Positions 18,330 to 27,682 of a stretch of 64,000 nucleotides of DNA are shown here, in pieces. The DNA is from Corallococcus soli (GTDB lineage Bacteria > Myxococcota > Myxococcia > Myxococcales > Myxococcaceae): contig NZ_JAAIYO010000002.1 in assembly GCF_014930455.1 (NCBI RefSeq), positions 124,001-188,000 of the forward strand, given 5' to 3'. How positions within the stretch are numbered: position 1 is the stretch's first letter; the number at the start of each line of letters is the position of its first letter. The position numbers were made by a program, and so were the translations under genes. Below the pieces are notes generated by a model. That model did not search any database, was not told the DNA's origin, and saw nothing but the letters and a program-made list of their open reading frames with translations.

Positions 18330-19655
18330 CTACCGCCACTGATAGGCGCGGACCCAGTCGACTTCCATCGTCTGGGGGGTGTTGCGGATGAGGTTCGCGG
18401 TGGACTGCGGCACGCCGTAGTAGGGCGTCGTGGCGCCGTTCAGGCCGAAGGGATAGCCCCCGCCCACGGCGAGGTTGAGGATGATGTACAGGGGCTTGTC
18501 GTACGCCCACGCGCCGTAGCGCTCCACCTCACCGCGCGTCGTGGTCTTCACCAGCACCCCGTCGACGAACCACTTGATGTCGGTGGAGGAGTACTCGGTG
18601 CGGTACACGTGCCAGTCGCTCACGGGCGAGCCCGTGTAGAAGCGGCCGTTGATGGGCGTGTTGCCGGAGTAGCCCGGGCCGTGCAGCGCGCCGGACACCC
18701 AGTCGCCGTAGCCGACGTTCTCCATGATGTCGAGCTCACCGCACGCCGGCCAACCCACCGTGTTGATGTCGTTGCCCAGCATCCAGAACGCCGGCCACAG
18801 GCCCGCGCCCACCGGCAGCTTGATGCGCGCCTCGATGCGGCCGTGGCGGAACTCCCGCTTGCCCGCGCTCTCGATGCGGCCGGAGGTGAACGGATAGCCG
18901 TTGTTGGTCTTGAGGTGCGCGGTGAGCTTCAGCGTGCCGTTGCTCACCGACAGGTTCTCGGACGCCGTCGTGTACTGCTGCTGCTCGTTGTTCACGTGCA
19001 CCGACGTGTTGGGCGTCCAGTTGGACGTGTTGAGGCTGTTGCCGTCGAACTCGTCGCTCCAGACCTGCACCCAGCGGTCCTCGCTACCGCCGCCCACGAT
19101 GCCGAAGGAGAACGCCTCCCAGCAGCCCACGCTGGCCCGGTTGGCGTACAGCGGCGCGGTGCTGCCCTGGTTCGCGTCCGCGGACACGAACTGGCCCGTG
19201 CTCTTGGCCCTCAGGGCCACGGTGCCGTCGGGCTGGGGCACCCAGGTGAAGCGCTCCCAGTCCCCCAACGCCGTGCGGAAGCCCGTGACCTGCCCGCCCG
19301 CGTTCGGATCCGCCGACACGTACAGCCCCGTCTCGCTCACGCGCAGCGAGATGAAGTCATTGCCCGCGTCCCCCACCACGAACTGCTCCCAGCCCAGGAA
19401 GCTGTCGCGGTTGGCGACCAGCGGCGCGTTGGCGTGGATGTTCCGGTCCGCCGACACGTACTTCTGCGTGGCGCACGCCTTGAGCCACACCGTCCGGCCC
19501 AGCGGCGCCGCCGTGGCCGACCGCTCCTGCGTGACGAGCGCTTCGGGCGTCACCGCCTCCGGCTCCGTCGGGGCCGGAGCCCCGCCGCACGCCGTCAGCC
19601 CCACCAGCATTCCCAGCGCCCACAGCCCCTGCGTCCTGCTCGGTCTCGATGCCAA
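18330..19655 (-). CDS. GH16 glucanase with N-terminal fascin-like beta-trefoil
   Basis: This 441-residue secreted lipoprotein (lipobox VGLTAC) starts at TTG. The start is supported by alignment with its paralogue, whose ATG falls at the same place and is followed by the same Ala-Ser residues. Residues 48-185 are three imperfect repeats with the core KYVSADRN / LYVSADPN / QFVSADAN and W-E-x-F, typical of fascin-like beta-trefoil domains that bind carbohydrate. The GH16 domain follows (about 190-441) with catalytic GELDIMENV. It probably cleaves beta-1,3-glucan outside the cell, with the trefoil as a binding module. A 10-bp hairpin follows the gene. Confidence 0.92.
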   Translation of the reverse strand: MASRPSRTQGLWALGMLVGLTACGGAPAPTEPEAVTPEALVTQERSATAAPLGRTVWLKACATQKYVSADRNIHANAPLVANRDSFLGWEQFVVGDAGNDFISLRVSETGLYVSADPNAGGQVTGFRTALGDWERFTWVPQPDGTVALRAKSTGQFVSADANQGSTAPLYANRASVGCWEAFSFGIVGGGSEDRWVQVWSDEFDGNSLNTSNWTPNTSVHVNNEQQQYTTASENLSVSNGTLKLTAHLKTNNGYPFTSGRIESAGKREFRHGRIEARIKLPVGAGLWPAFWMLGNDINTVGWPACGELDIMENVGYGDWVSGALHGPGYSGNTPINGRFYTGSPVSDWHVYRTEYSSTDIKWFVDGVLVKTTTRGEVERYGAWAYDKPLYIILNLAVGGGYPFGLNGATTPYYGVPQSTANLIRNTPQTMEVDWVRAYQWR

Positions 19656-19864
19656 AGCGTCCTCGAAGTCGGGCCCGGACCGGGATGGGGTCCGGGAGTT
19701 GTTAAAGTCGATTTGTACGAAAAACCAGTAAAGCGCAAGGATGGCTTGCTGCCGCGCTGAAGCAGCCCGGGGACACGGGCGGCCTCCTCTGGAAACCCGG
19801 GTTCCGCCCCGTGAGGACCGGGTGGGGTTGGGTAGGCGCGGGACTGTTGACTATCCTTCTTTCC
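19656..19864. promoter_or_regulatory. Divergent intergenic region between GH16 and LamG genes
   Basis: These roughly 210 bases separate two divergent genes for secreted proteins and contain the most AT-rich patch nearby (about 19700-19740). They presumably hold both promoters. I could not assign -35/-10 boxes with confidence. Confidence 0.4.
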
Positions 19865-22450
19865 ATGCAAAAGCGAACTACCTTGAAGCTGGGTGTGTTG
19901 CTCGGCGTCGCGCTCGCGGTGGTGCCTTCGGGGGTGTTCGCGCAGGGGCGCCCGTCGCTGGTGAACACGCGCATCCGGACGCCCTTCGGCTCGAACGGAC
20001 ACTCCTCGACGGTGGATGGCCGCGTGTTCGTGGGCAACATCCGGGAGGACTCGGCGACGACGACGACGACGTGGGTTGCCCGGGTGTTCCGTCCGGAGGC
20101 GGTGACGTACGACGCGGCGGGCAAGCCGTCGTTCTCCGCCGCCTTCTCCGCGGGCAGGACGGTGGACGTGCGCAACGGGGAGAACGCGCTGGCGTTCTGC
20201 TTCCCCGACCCGGCGAAGCCGTACACGCTCTCCAACGGCGTCGCGGTGTACCAGCCGTTCCTCTTCGACTCGCAGATGTTCAACGGGGACAACATCTTCC
20301 GCCGCCGCCCGGTGGACGTGCGGGTGTCGCAGCCGTTCACGCCGCAGGCGGAGGTCTCATCCTTCACCACCGGGGCGCTGACGCGGCTCACCACCGTCAC
20401 GGGCGCGGCCATCCGGGGCATCGAGCCGACGATGACGTCCGACGGGCGGCTGCTCATCTACCAGGGCGGGCCCGCGAACAACGGTGGCATCGACCACCTG
20501 ATGTACGCGTACAACCCGACGCCGTGCGCGCCGTCGGGCTGGAGCAACCCGCGCCCGCTGTCGATGATGTTCAACGATCCGGACGCGGGCGTGAAGCGCT
20601 ACCCGCTCGCGTGGAAGCGCCTGAAGGCGGCCACGGGCGAGGACTTCGGGGACACGACGTCCGGGGCGCTGGTCCGGGGCGCGTACGCGTGGGTGGACCA
20701 CGAGGGGCGCAACCTCGTCTACATCGCCGTCACCTACACCGATGGTGCGCGGCGGGAGGCGGTCAGCGTGGTGGGCGCGGACACCAACTGGACCGCGTAC
20801 CACATCGACGGGGCCATCAACACGGACCGCATGGACCTGGCGCACCTCTTCTACTCCGGGCCGATGTGGAACTTCGAGCAGGAGCGCCTGCCCTCGCAGA
20901 GCTTCCCTCCGGGCCAGAGCAACGAGGCGCACTACCTGCCGGTGACGAAGACGCACGACGTGCTGGCGCTCTTCGGCAGCAACACGTCGGACTACAACGA
21001 GGTGGACCTGGGCGAGCTGATGGACCCCTTCTCCCTGCTCTTCCTGCCCATGAACGAGCTTGTCACGCGCGCGGGCGCGTACGACCTGACGCGCACGCCG
21101 GACCTGTCCGGCCACTTCTTCACCGGCACGCTCAAGGGCACTGCCTCCATCTCCCCGGGCAACGCGGTGACGCGCTCGCCCGCGGACTCGCTGTGGCAGC
21201 CGCACGGCAAGGGCAAGGCGCTGATGGTGCCCGGCGGCGGCGCGCTCGCGGTGGACCTGACGGACGCCTCTGGCACGGTGCCCGGCGTGGGCGGACTGGT
21301 GCGGGGCCTGTCGGTGGAGTTCGCGGTGCGGCCGGACGCGGACATCCAGACGGGGTGCACCACCGGCAATCCCTACCGCTACCTGATGCAGAAGTCTGGC
21401 GGGCTGGACGTCATCTACGAGGCGAGCCACCGGGTGCAGTTCTCGCTGGTCGTCAATGGCCAGCGGGTGCGGCTGGGCGTCAGCCCCGTGCTCCCCGTGG
21501 GGGAGTGGAGCCACCTGGCGTACACCTGGGATGGCGCCACCGGCGTCTTCAACGAGTACCTCAACGGCGTGCCCACGAACCGCGCGCTGCCCGTGGCGCC
21601 GGGGACGGCCCGGCTGGGCGCGGGGACGCTCTACATCGGCGCGGGGGCGAACCTGGACGCGCAGCGCTGCCCGGTGAACGGCGAGGGGTCGTTCCGGGGA
21701 GCCATCGACGAGGTGCGCCTCTTCACGCACGCGCGCTCCAACCGGAGCATCTGCATGACGGCGCACGGCGCGAACTGCCGCGAGGAGGCCATCCAGCACA
21801 CGCCCTCCGCGGGTCAGTTCGCGATGAGCGCGCAGGCGCCGGCCTGCACCGGCACGGCGGCGCTGAACACCCAGGCCTGCGCGTCCGCGATGCACCGGGG
21901 CTGCGCGCAGCGGGGCGCGGGGGACGCGATGGCGAACACCTCCAACACCTGGGACACCATCATGCAGCTCGTCAGCAACCGGCCGCCCATCTCGCTCGCG
22001 GGGGCTCCGGTGGCGTCCACGGCCACGGACCTGACGGTGGCGTGCGCGCCCATCCAGCACCAGAGCGTGGCGGTGACGTTCGAGGAGCTGGCGCGCATCC
22101 ACGCGGGCTGCACGGATGAGCGCGTGGTGACGGGCACGCACTGCACCGCCGCGGCGCACCGCTTCTGCAACAGCCAGGGGTGGACGACGGGACAGGTGTT
22201 CGAGGTGACGTCCCGGCCGTGGGTGGGCTGCTTCAACTCCGGGCTCCGGACGGACGTGGAGAAGTCCGTACTGGGGCCGGTGTCCAACCTGGGCGACTAC
22301 ACGCTCCCGGGCTCGCGGTTGGAGGTGAGCCAGTGGTGCCGCGCCAGGGGCTACGGGGCCGGCGTCGTGCAGGAGATTCCCAGCGCCACCAAGGCCCACG
22401 TGCACTGCTTCCAGCCGGCGGTGACGGCCACCTGGAAGTACGCGCCGTAG
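19865..22450 (+). CDS. Large secreted LamG-domain protein
   Basis: This 861-residue protein has a clear signal peptide (LGVLLGVALAVVPSGVFA) from ATG 19865. Residues 25-440 are an unrecognised region rich in beta strands (SDGRLLIYQGG, HLFYSGPMWNFEQERL). Residues about 470-640 form a concanavalin-like LamG/laminin-G_3 domain: VEFAVRPDAD, GEWSHLAYTWDGATGVFNEYLNG, SFRGAIDEVRLFTHARS. The C-terminal ~220 residues carry many paired cysteines (CxxxxHRxCxxxG, twice), suggesting disulfide-linked repeats. No catalytic motif is seen. It is probably a surface or secreted glycan-binding protein. It is divergent from the GH16 gene, whose product may act on the same material. Confidence 0.85.
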   Translation: MQKRTTLKLGVLLGVALAVVPSGVFAQGRPSLVNTRIRTPFGSNGHSSTVDGRVFVGNIREDSATTTTTWVARVFRPEAVTYDAAGKPSFSAAFSAGRTVDVRNGENALAFCFPDPAKPYTLSNGVAVYQPFLFDSQMFNGDNIFRRRPVDVRVSQPFTPQAEVSSFTTGALTRLTTVTGAAIRGIEPTMTSDGRLLIYQGGPANNGGIDHLMYAYNPTPCAPSGWSNPRPLSMMFNDPDAGVKRYPLAWKRLKAATGEDFGDTTSGALVRGAYAWVDHEGRNLVYIAVTYTDGARREAVSVVGADTNWTAYHIDGAINTDRMDLAHLFYSGPMWNFEQERLPSQSFPPGQSNEAHYLPVTKTHDVLALFGSNTSDYNEVDLGELMDPFSLLFLPMNELVTRAGAYDLTRTPDLSGHFFTGTLKGTASISPGNAVTRSPADSLWQPHGKGKALMVPGGGALAVDLTDASGTVPGVGGLVRGLSVEFAVRPDADIQTGCTTGNPYRYLMQKSGGLDVIYEASHRVQFSLVVNGQRVRLGVSPVLPVGEWSHLAYTWDGATGVFNEYLNGVPTNRALPVAPGTARLGAGTLYIGAGANLDAQRCPVNGEGSFRGAIDEVRLFTHARSNRSICMTAHGANCREEAIQHTPSAGQFAMSAQAPACTGTAALNTQACASAMHRGCAQRGAGDAMANTSNTWDTIMQLVSNRPPISLAGAPVASTATDLTVACAPIQHQSVAVTFEELARIHAGCTDERVVTGTHCTAAAHRFCNSQGWTTGQVFEVTSRPWVGCFNSGLRTDVEKSVLGPVSNLGDYTLPGSRLEVSQWCRARGYGAGVVQEIPSATKAHVHCFQPAVTATWKYAP

Positions 22451-22518
22451 GGGCCCGGAGCGCCGCTGGGGCCGGTGTGGCTCCAGCGGTGCACCGGAAG
22501 TTCGCGCGCGGAAAAGCG

Positions 22519-23754
22519 CTACACGCGCTCCAGGATGGTGGCGATGCCCTGCCCACCGCCGATGCACATGGTGATGAGCGCGGTCTGCTTGCCGGTGCGC
22601 TCCAGCTCATCCAGGGCGGTGCCCAGCAGCATCGCGCCGGTGGCGCCCAGCGGGTGGCCCAGCGCGATGGCGCCGCCGTTGACGTTCACGCGCTCCGGGT
22701 CGATGCCCAGCGCGCGCGTCGTCTGGACGACGACACCCGCGAAGGCCTCGTTGATCTCCCACAGGTCGATGTCGCTGGCCTTCATGCCCGCAAGGCGCAG
22801 GGCCTTCTCGCTCACTGGCGCGGGCGCCGTGAGCATGAGGAGCGGCTCGGTGCCCAGGGTCGCCATCGCGCGGATGCGGGCGCGGGGCTTGAGGCCCTTC
22901 TCCTTCACGTAGCGCCCCGAGGCCAGCGACACCACGGCGGCCCCGTCCACGATGCCGCTGGAGTTGCCGGCGGTGTGGATGTGCTGGATGCGCTTCGCTT
23001 GCGGGTAGGCCGCGAGCGCGATGCCGTCCAGCGTTTCTCCGTTCGGTCCGACGACCGTGTCACCCATCGCCACGAACGCGGGCTTGAGCGCCGCCAGCCC
23101 CTGGGCGCTGGTGTCCGGGCGGGGGAATTCGTCGCGCTCCAGCAGCACCGCGCCGGTGCCAGGGTCCTTCACCGCGAAGAGCGACCGGGCGAAGCGGTTC
23201 TCCTCGATGGCGCGGGCCGCGCGCTGCTGCGAGCGCAGCGCCAGCGCGTCCACGTCCTCGCGCGTGATGCCCTCCAGCGTGGCGATGAGGTCCGCGCTGA
23301 TGCCCTGGGGCACCTGGAAGACGCGCTCGCGCAGGCGCACGTTGCCGCCGTCCTGGCCGCCGCCGTCCGCTCCCAGGGACAGGTGCGACATGCTCTCCAC
23401 GCCGCCGGAGACCACGAAGTCCATCGCGCCGGAGGCCACGCCCATCGCGCCGAAGTTCACCGCCTGGAGCCCGGAGCCGCAGAAGCGGTTGAGCGACACG
23501 GCGGACACGTCCTGCGGCCACCCCGCCGCCAGCACCGCGTTGCGCGCGATGTTCGCGCCCTGCTCGTTCACCTGCGACACGCACCCCGCGATGACGTCCC
23601 CCACCTCGCGCGCGTCCCAGCCGCCGCGCCGCTGGAGCGCGTTGAGCGCCTGCGCGAGCAGCTCCTGCGGGTGCAGCCCCGTGAGGGCGCCCTTGCCCAT
23701 CTTCCCGCGACCTCGCGGCGTCCGGACGGCGTCGATGATGTAGCTGGTCGTCAT
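22519..23754 (-). CDS. Acetyl-CoA acyltransferase (thiolase)
   Basis: This 411-residue thiolase begins at ATG 23754 behind an AAGGAGC ribosome site; the longer open frame to 23802 runs through promoter sequence and is not used. The catalytic residues are visible: nucleophile Cys in [17 protein letters not shown], His in [15 protein letters not shown], and the second Cys in CIGGGQG. The enzyme cleaves 3-ketoacyl-CoA in beta-oxidation or condenses acetyl-CoA units in the reverse direction. No enoyl-CoA hydratase partner is adjacent, so the pathway is open. Its promoter overlaps a palindromic operator (see 23778-23796), so it is likely induced by a TetR-type regulator encoded elsewhere. Confidence 0.93.
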   Translation of the reverse strand: MTTSYIIDAVRTPRGRGKMGKGALTGLHPQELLAQALNALQRRGGWDAREVGDVIAGCVSQVNEQGANIARNAVLAAGWPQDVSAVSLNRFCGSGLQAVNFGAMGVASGAMDFVVSGGVESMSHLSLGADGGGQDGGNVRLRERVFQVPQGISADLIATLEGITREDVDALALRSQQRAARAIEENRFARSLFAVKDPGTGAVLLERDEFPRPDTSAQGLAALKPAFVAMGDTVVGPNGETLDGIALAAYPQAKRIQHIHTAGNSSGIVDGAAVVSLASGRYVKEKGLKPRARIRAMATLGTEPLLMLTAPAPVSEKALRLAGMKASDIDLWEINEAFAGVVVQTTRALGIDPERVNVNGGAIALGHPLGATGAMLLGTALDELERTGKQTALITMCIGGGQGIATILERV

Positions 23755-23777
23755 GCGCGGCTCCTTGGATTTCGAAT

Positions 23778-23796
23778 GTAATATTACGCTCGTAAT
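23778..23796. promoter_or_regulatory. Two overlapping palindromic operators of the thiolase gene
   Basis: Two perfect palindromes overlap: GTAATATTAC (23778-23787) and ATTACG-CT-CGTAAT (23783-23796). They stand out against GC-rich surroundings and lie 24 bases upstream of the start codon. Short AT-rich inverted repeats of this form are typical binding sites of TetR-family repressors of fatty-acid genes. The regulator is not in this window. Confidence 0.72.
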
Positions 23797-23807
23797 TTTC
23801 AAATCAA
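23778..23807 (-). promoter_or_regulatory. Sigma70-like promoter of the thiolase gene
   Basis: On the minus strand, TTGATT (23807-23802) and TATTAC (23783-23778) are separated by 18 bases, a reasonable -35/-10 pair. The palindromes occupy the spacer and the -10 box, so a bound repressor would block polymerase. Confidence 0.6.
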
Positions 23808-23826
23808 GGCAAGCCGCCTGGAACGA

Positions 23827-23863
23827 CGACGGGCCCGGCGCCTGGGTGGCACCGGGCCCGTCG
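23827..23863 (-). terminator. Hairpin downstream of osmC
   Basis: A perfect 12-bp inverted repeat (CGACGGGCCCGG / CCGGGCCCGTCG, 13-base loop) follows the osmC stop on the minus strand and precedes the thiolase promoter. It is very likely the osmC transcription terminator. Confidence 0.7.
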
Positions 23864-23891
23864 CGGGGGAGCGAAGCGTTGGGGTGGGGAC

Positions 23892-24341
23892 CTATCCTGC
23901 GACCCGCAGGGACAGGTGGACGGGGGTGGGGTGCGCCAGGTTGTCGCTCACCGGGCAGCGCGTCTCGATTTCGCGCTGGAGGTGGAGGAGCTGCTCCGGG
24001 GTGGCGCTGCCCTGGACGTGGATGGTGGCGGTGAGGGACTGGTAGCCGGCGCGGACGTTCGCGTTCGTGCCGGCGAACTTCGCGGGGTTCAGCGAGCCCT
24101 GCACGGTGATCTCCGTGCCCGTCACGGGGATGCCCAGCTCGCGGGCGATGTAGAAGGTCATGTAGTTCAGGCAGCCCGCGTGCGCGGCGAGGACGAAGTC
24201 GAGCGGGCTGGGCGCGCCGTTGCTGCCTCCCAGCTCCACGGGCTCGTCCATGAAGATCTTGAACGCCTGCGCCTCCGTGGTGCTGCGGGCCATGCTCTCC
24301 CCCACGGTGCGGACCTGTCCGGTGTACAGCGGCTGTGTCAT
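23892..24341 (-). CDS. OsmC/Ohr family peroxiredoxin-like protein
   Basis: This 149-residue protein starts at ATG 24341 with an AGGAGG site; the open frame continues upstream antisense to other sequence and is not coding there. The two reactive cysteines of the OsmC fold are present in [11 protein letters not shown] (peroxidatic) and TRCPVSDNL (resolving). The PSPLDFVLA helix start is also typical. These thiol peroxidases reduce organic hydroperoxides in the cytoplasm. It is probably monocistronic, ending at the hairpin at 23827-23863. Confidence 0.93.
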   Translation of the reverse strand: MTQPLYTGQVRTVGESMARSTTEAQAFKIFMDEPVELGGSNGAPSPLDFVLAAHAGCLNYMTFYIARELGIPVTGTEITVQGSLNPAKFAGTNANVRAGYQSLTATIHVQGSATPEQLLHLQREIETRCPVSDNLAHPTPVHLSLRVAG

Positions 24342-24451
24342 GACGTTTGCCTCCTGACCTGGATACGAACGCACGAGGCCATCCCGGTCGTTCACCGCGG
24401 AGTGCGTGAAGACGTCAGGCGCCGCGCGGCCCTCCCGGCCCGGTAGGGTCA

Positions 24452-27400
24452 TCAGGGCCGTCGCTCCTCGCGTGCCTGTCGGGACGTGTAGAGCCGGTGC
24501 AGGAAGTCGTAGAGGACCAGCTCCTGTGCGCGGGCGGCGGTGCGCAGCAGCCGGTTGGTGTGCATGTGGATGAGGCTCTCGGCCACGCGCTCCAGTGGCT
24601 GCGTCAACGCACCCTCCAGGGCGTGGGCGCGCAGCCGCGCGGTCACCTCCGCCTGACGTTCGGAGCGGCGGCTCAGCGCGGCGAGTCCCGGCGCGAGCAG
24701 CCCGTCGGAAGGCCCCGTCCGCCACAGCATGGACTCCAGTTCCTGACGGTGCGTGCGGAACCGCTCTCCCAGCCTGCGCTCGAAGGCGCCGTCCACCTGG
24801 AACTCCTGGCCGTAGCCCTTGCGCAGGCCCGCGAGCAACCGGCAGCGGTCCTCCAGATTGAAGTCCAGGTCGCCCAGCAGCCGGTCGATGCCGCACAGGA
24901 GCAGGCGCCAGCGTGCCTCCGCACCGTCCTCCCCCGCCACCGTGTCGAGCAGCTCCAGCGCCGTCTCGCTGTCCATGTGGAACAACCGCTCCGCGAGCGG
25001 CAGGCCCGCGTCGCCGCCATAGCGCTCGACCTCGCGCTCGTAGGTGTCCACCTGCACGCGGTGGACGACTCCGTCCCGTCGCAGCGGGCGCAGCAGTTCG
25101 TGGAGCCGCGACAGCACGTCCGTGTGAAGCCGTCGCGGGTCGCCGTGGAAGCGCACGCGCAGGTGCCAGTCCGGGTCCCCGTAGCGCAGGAAGAACCACT
25201 GGTGCGCGGCGCCAGAGGCCAGCGCTTCGCGGGCGAGTGGCGCCACGGCCTCCGTCAGCACGCGCTCCGCGAGCGCCGTCCCGGTGTAGAGCTTGACGTA
25301 CAGCCACTCGGAGCCGGGCGGAAACGACCGCTCGAGCCTCGGGGGCTTCGCGAGCCGCGGTGCGGGCGGAGGCGCGGACGGGGCGTCGCGCACGAAGGGC
25401 ACCACCACCTCGTGGACGAAGCTTCCTTCGGGCCCCCGCACGCACAGGTCCTCGTCGGTGGGCAGCTCCACCAGGACCACCTCCGACTGGTGCCGCACCA
25501 ACTGGACGAAGGTGTCGATGCTGAGCACGTTGTCCAGGTCCACGGGCAGCACGTTGTCGCGGTCCTCCAGGCCCACGGTGCGTGGGAGCCCCAGGCGCGC
25601 GCGCAGCCGCTGCGCTTCACGGAAGCGCTCGGCGCCCTCCAGTGCTCCAAGCGCGTGGAGCGTGGGCGCCTTGATGCGCCAGCGGGCGCGGTGGAGCACC
25701 AGCCCGCCGTGCGTCACGCGGGGAAGGTACGCGCTGGTGGCGAGCGGCCCCCAGTTCCACCGCAGGCCCGGGCTCACGCCCTGCTGCTGGAGCGTGCCCA
25801 GGAAGGTGTAGGGCCGCAGGTGCGAGCGGCCGAAGTTGTGGACGTGGGTGACGCGGGGGAGGACCTCCCGCCCCAGGCTCGCGGAGCGCAGGACGATGCG
25901 GGAGCCCTGGACGCGGAGGTGCAGGTCCGTGAGCGGGAGCTGTTGCTCCGGCGGCGCGCCCGAGCGTCCCAGGAACACCAACTCGTGGTCGCGCAGCACG
26001 GGCCGGCAGAGGATGTTGCCCACGCGTCCCTCCGGCAGGTGCACCACCTCCGCGAAGACGGCCTCCGGCCGCAGCGCCTCCTCCGCGCGCAGGTGCGCCG
26101 TCACGTGCCGCAGCAGCTCCGGGTCGCCATGGCAGAAGCGCCCGAGGAGCGCCGCGCCGGAGGGGCCAATCATCGAATCGAACACGAGCTGGAAGCGCCC
26201 CGCGTCCACGTCCTCCTGGGATGCGGCCAGCACGGTCGCCATCACGGCGAAGGCGTCCGGCAGCGGCGAGGGCCGCGGGTTCTCCAGCGCCTCCAGGTCC
26301 GCCGCGTCCAGCTCCAGGGGGCCGCCCGTGCGCAGCACCTCCGACAGCCGGTAGTTCAGGTGCGCCCAGGTCTTGCCCCAGGCGACGCGCTCCTCGGCGG
26401 GAGGGGAGGGGAAGGCCAGGTCGCGCAGCAGGGGGGAGGCCTCGGCGGCCTCGGGACTCGCCAGCTCGAAGCCCACCCCCACGTCCTCATCCAGGGCCTC
26501 CAACAGCGGGACTTCGCGCTCCTCGTAGCGTTGGACGAAGGCCTCGCGGAAGCGCCGCAGGCTGGGTGACTCCGACGCCGGGCTCAGCCGGTGCAGCAGG
26601 GCCACGCCCCGGGCCATCGCGGCCACCACCCGGGGGCCCAGGCTCAGCGCTTCGGTGGGTTTGCGCAGGTCCACCTGGAAGAGGCGGTTGGGTTCGACGG
26701 GGGCGGGGAGGGCCTCCAGTCCCTTGGCGAGCGCGCGGTAGCGCGACGGCTCCACGCCTGGCGGTGCGTCATCCAGCGCCGCCAGGGCGTCCTGGACGTG
26801 GTGGAGGGTGCGGACGGTGTCGGCCAGCGCCGGCACGGCCTCCAGGCGCGCGAGCAGCTCGCGCAGTGGCTCCGGCCCGGTGACGAGCGGCGCCAGGTCT
26901 GGAAGGAGCAACTGGTGCTCCACGAGCATGTCCACGTAGCCCCGGGCCTCGTCGGAGGACACGTCGGGGTCGGCCTCCACCAACGCCTGGACGAGCGTCG
27001 CGAGCGACGCCCCCCCACGGGCTCGCTCCAGCGTGGCTTCCAGGTACGCGGTGGGCTCCACGCCGACGAGCTGGTAGGTGCGCGAGCCTCCGTCGCGGCG
27101 CGACTCCGCGTAGCGCAGCCTCCCCGCGGCCCGGTACAGGCTGGAGTTGGGCCGGTAGCGCAGGGCTTCGCGCAGCACGGGCAGGCCCGCGAGCTTGTCC
27201 GTCAGGGCATCGACGTAGTCCATGTCCAGCCGCGTGTGACGCCGATACGACTCGCGAGGGGACAGCACCAGCCGCGTCATCCCAGCGAACGTGCCCAGGC
27301 TGTTGCCGGCGAACAGCCCGAAGGGCGTCGCGCGCGAGGCCATGCGCTGCCAGTAGCGCACCAGTGTGCGCTCCAGCTTCTGGCCATGGGGGCTGTCCGG

Positions 27401-27682
27401 AGCGTGCGTCCACGCGGACAGGTGCTCGTCAAGCGAAGGGGATGCGAGGAACAACGCCTCACGAACTTCCGGGCGGGCAATCGCCGCCGAGAGCCTGTCG
27501 CGCAGGAGGAGGCGATCCGCCGCGAGCGCTGCTTCCTGTTCGGCGACCGGGGCCTCCATGAAGTGGAGCGCCTGGAGGCCCTCGCTCCACGCGCGCAGCG
27601 CATCGAAAGGCAGCAGCGGGGTGCGCAGGACGAAGAAGCCAGAAGGGGCGTGGCCCGGAAGGGGAGGACGGTGGGGCGTCAT
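24452..27682 (-). CDS. lanB: Class I lanthipeptide dehydratase LanB
   Basis: This 1076-residue full-length LanB overlaps the lanC stop by four bases (ATGA), so the two are translationally coupled. The N-terminal glutamylation domain (about 1-660) shows RATPFGLFAGNSLGTF and GLRWNWGPLATSAYLPRVTH. The C-terminal SpaB_C elimination domain (about 785-1060) shows HQWFFLRYGDPDWHLRVRF, VDTYEREVERYGG and ERLFHMDSE. Known LanB enzymes use glutamyl-tRNA to activate Ser/Thr of the precursor and then eliminate glutamate, giving Dha/Dhb. Both domains are in one chain, as in NisB and unlike thiopeptide split enzymes. The likely substrate is the 49-residue peptide encoded at 29189-29338. Confidence 0.95.
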   Translation of the reverse strand: MTPHRPPLPGHAPSGFFVLRTPLLPFDALRAWSEGLQALHFMEAPVAEQEAALAADRLLLRDRLSAAIARPEVREALFLASPSLDEHLSAWTHAPDSPHGQKLERTLVRYWQRMASRATPFGLFAGNSLGTFAGMTRLVLSPRESYRRHTRLDMDYVDALTDKLAGLPVLREALRYRPNSSLYRAAGRLRYAESRRDGGSRTYQLVGVEPTAYLEATLERARGGASLATLVQALVEADPDVSSDEARGYVDMLVEHQLLLPDLAPLVTGPEPLRELLARLEAVPALADTVRTLHHVQDALAALDDAPPGVEPSRYRALAKGLEALPAPVEPNRLFQVDLRKPTEALSLGPRVVAAMARGVALLHRLSPASESPSLRRFREAFVQRYEEREVPLLEALDEDVGVGFELASPEAAEASPLLRDLAFPSPPAEERVAWGKTWAHLNYRLSEVLRTGGPLELDAADLEALENPRPSPLPDAFAVMATVLAASQEDVDAGRFQLVFDSMIGPSGAALLGRFCHGDPELLRHVTAHLRAEEALRPEAVFAEVVHLPEGRVGNILCRPVLRDHELVFLGRSGAPPEQQLPLTDLHLRVQGSRIVLRSASLGREVLPRVTHVHNFGRSHLRPYTFLGTLQQQGVSPGLRWNWGPLATSAYLPRVTHGGLVLHRARWRIKAPTLHALGALEGAERFREAQRLRARLGLPRTVGLEDRDNVLPVDLDNVLSIDTFVQLVRHQSEVVLVELPTDEDLCVRGPEGSFVHEVVVPFVRDAPSAPPPAPRLAKPPRLERSFPPGSEWLYVKLYTGTALAERVLTEAVAPLAREALASGAAHQWFFLRYGDPDWHLRVRFHGDPRRLHTDVLSRLHELLRPLRRDGVVHRVQVDTYEREVERYGGDAGLPLAERLFHMDSETALELLDTVAGEDGAEARWRLLLCGIDRLLGDLDFNLEDRCRLLAGLRKGYGQEFQVDGAFERRLGERFRTHRQELESMLWRTGPSDGLLAPGLAALSRRSERQAEVTARLRAHALEGALTQPLERVAESLIHMHTNRLLRTAARAQELVLYDFLHRLYTSRQAREERRP

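Noticed and set aside
17451-19760. 769-codon plus-strand frame across S51 and GH16 genes
   Set aside because: Composition is dominated by Arg, Gly, Ala and Val-His repeats. It overlaps three genes with clear catalytic motifs on the other strand.
24497-26569. Long plus-strand frame opposite lanB
   Set aside because: It is antisense to a well-motifed LanB and has low-complexity Arg/Gln/His-rich composition typical of shadows in GC-rich DNA.
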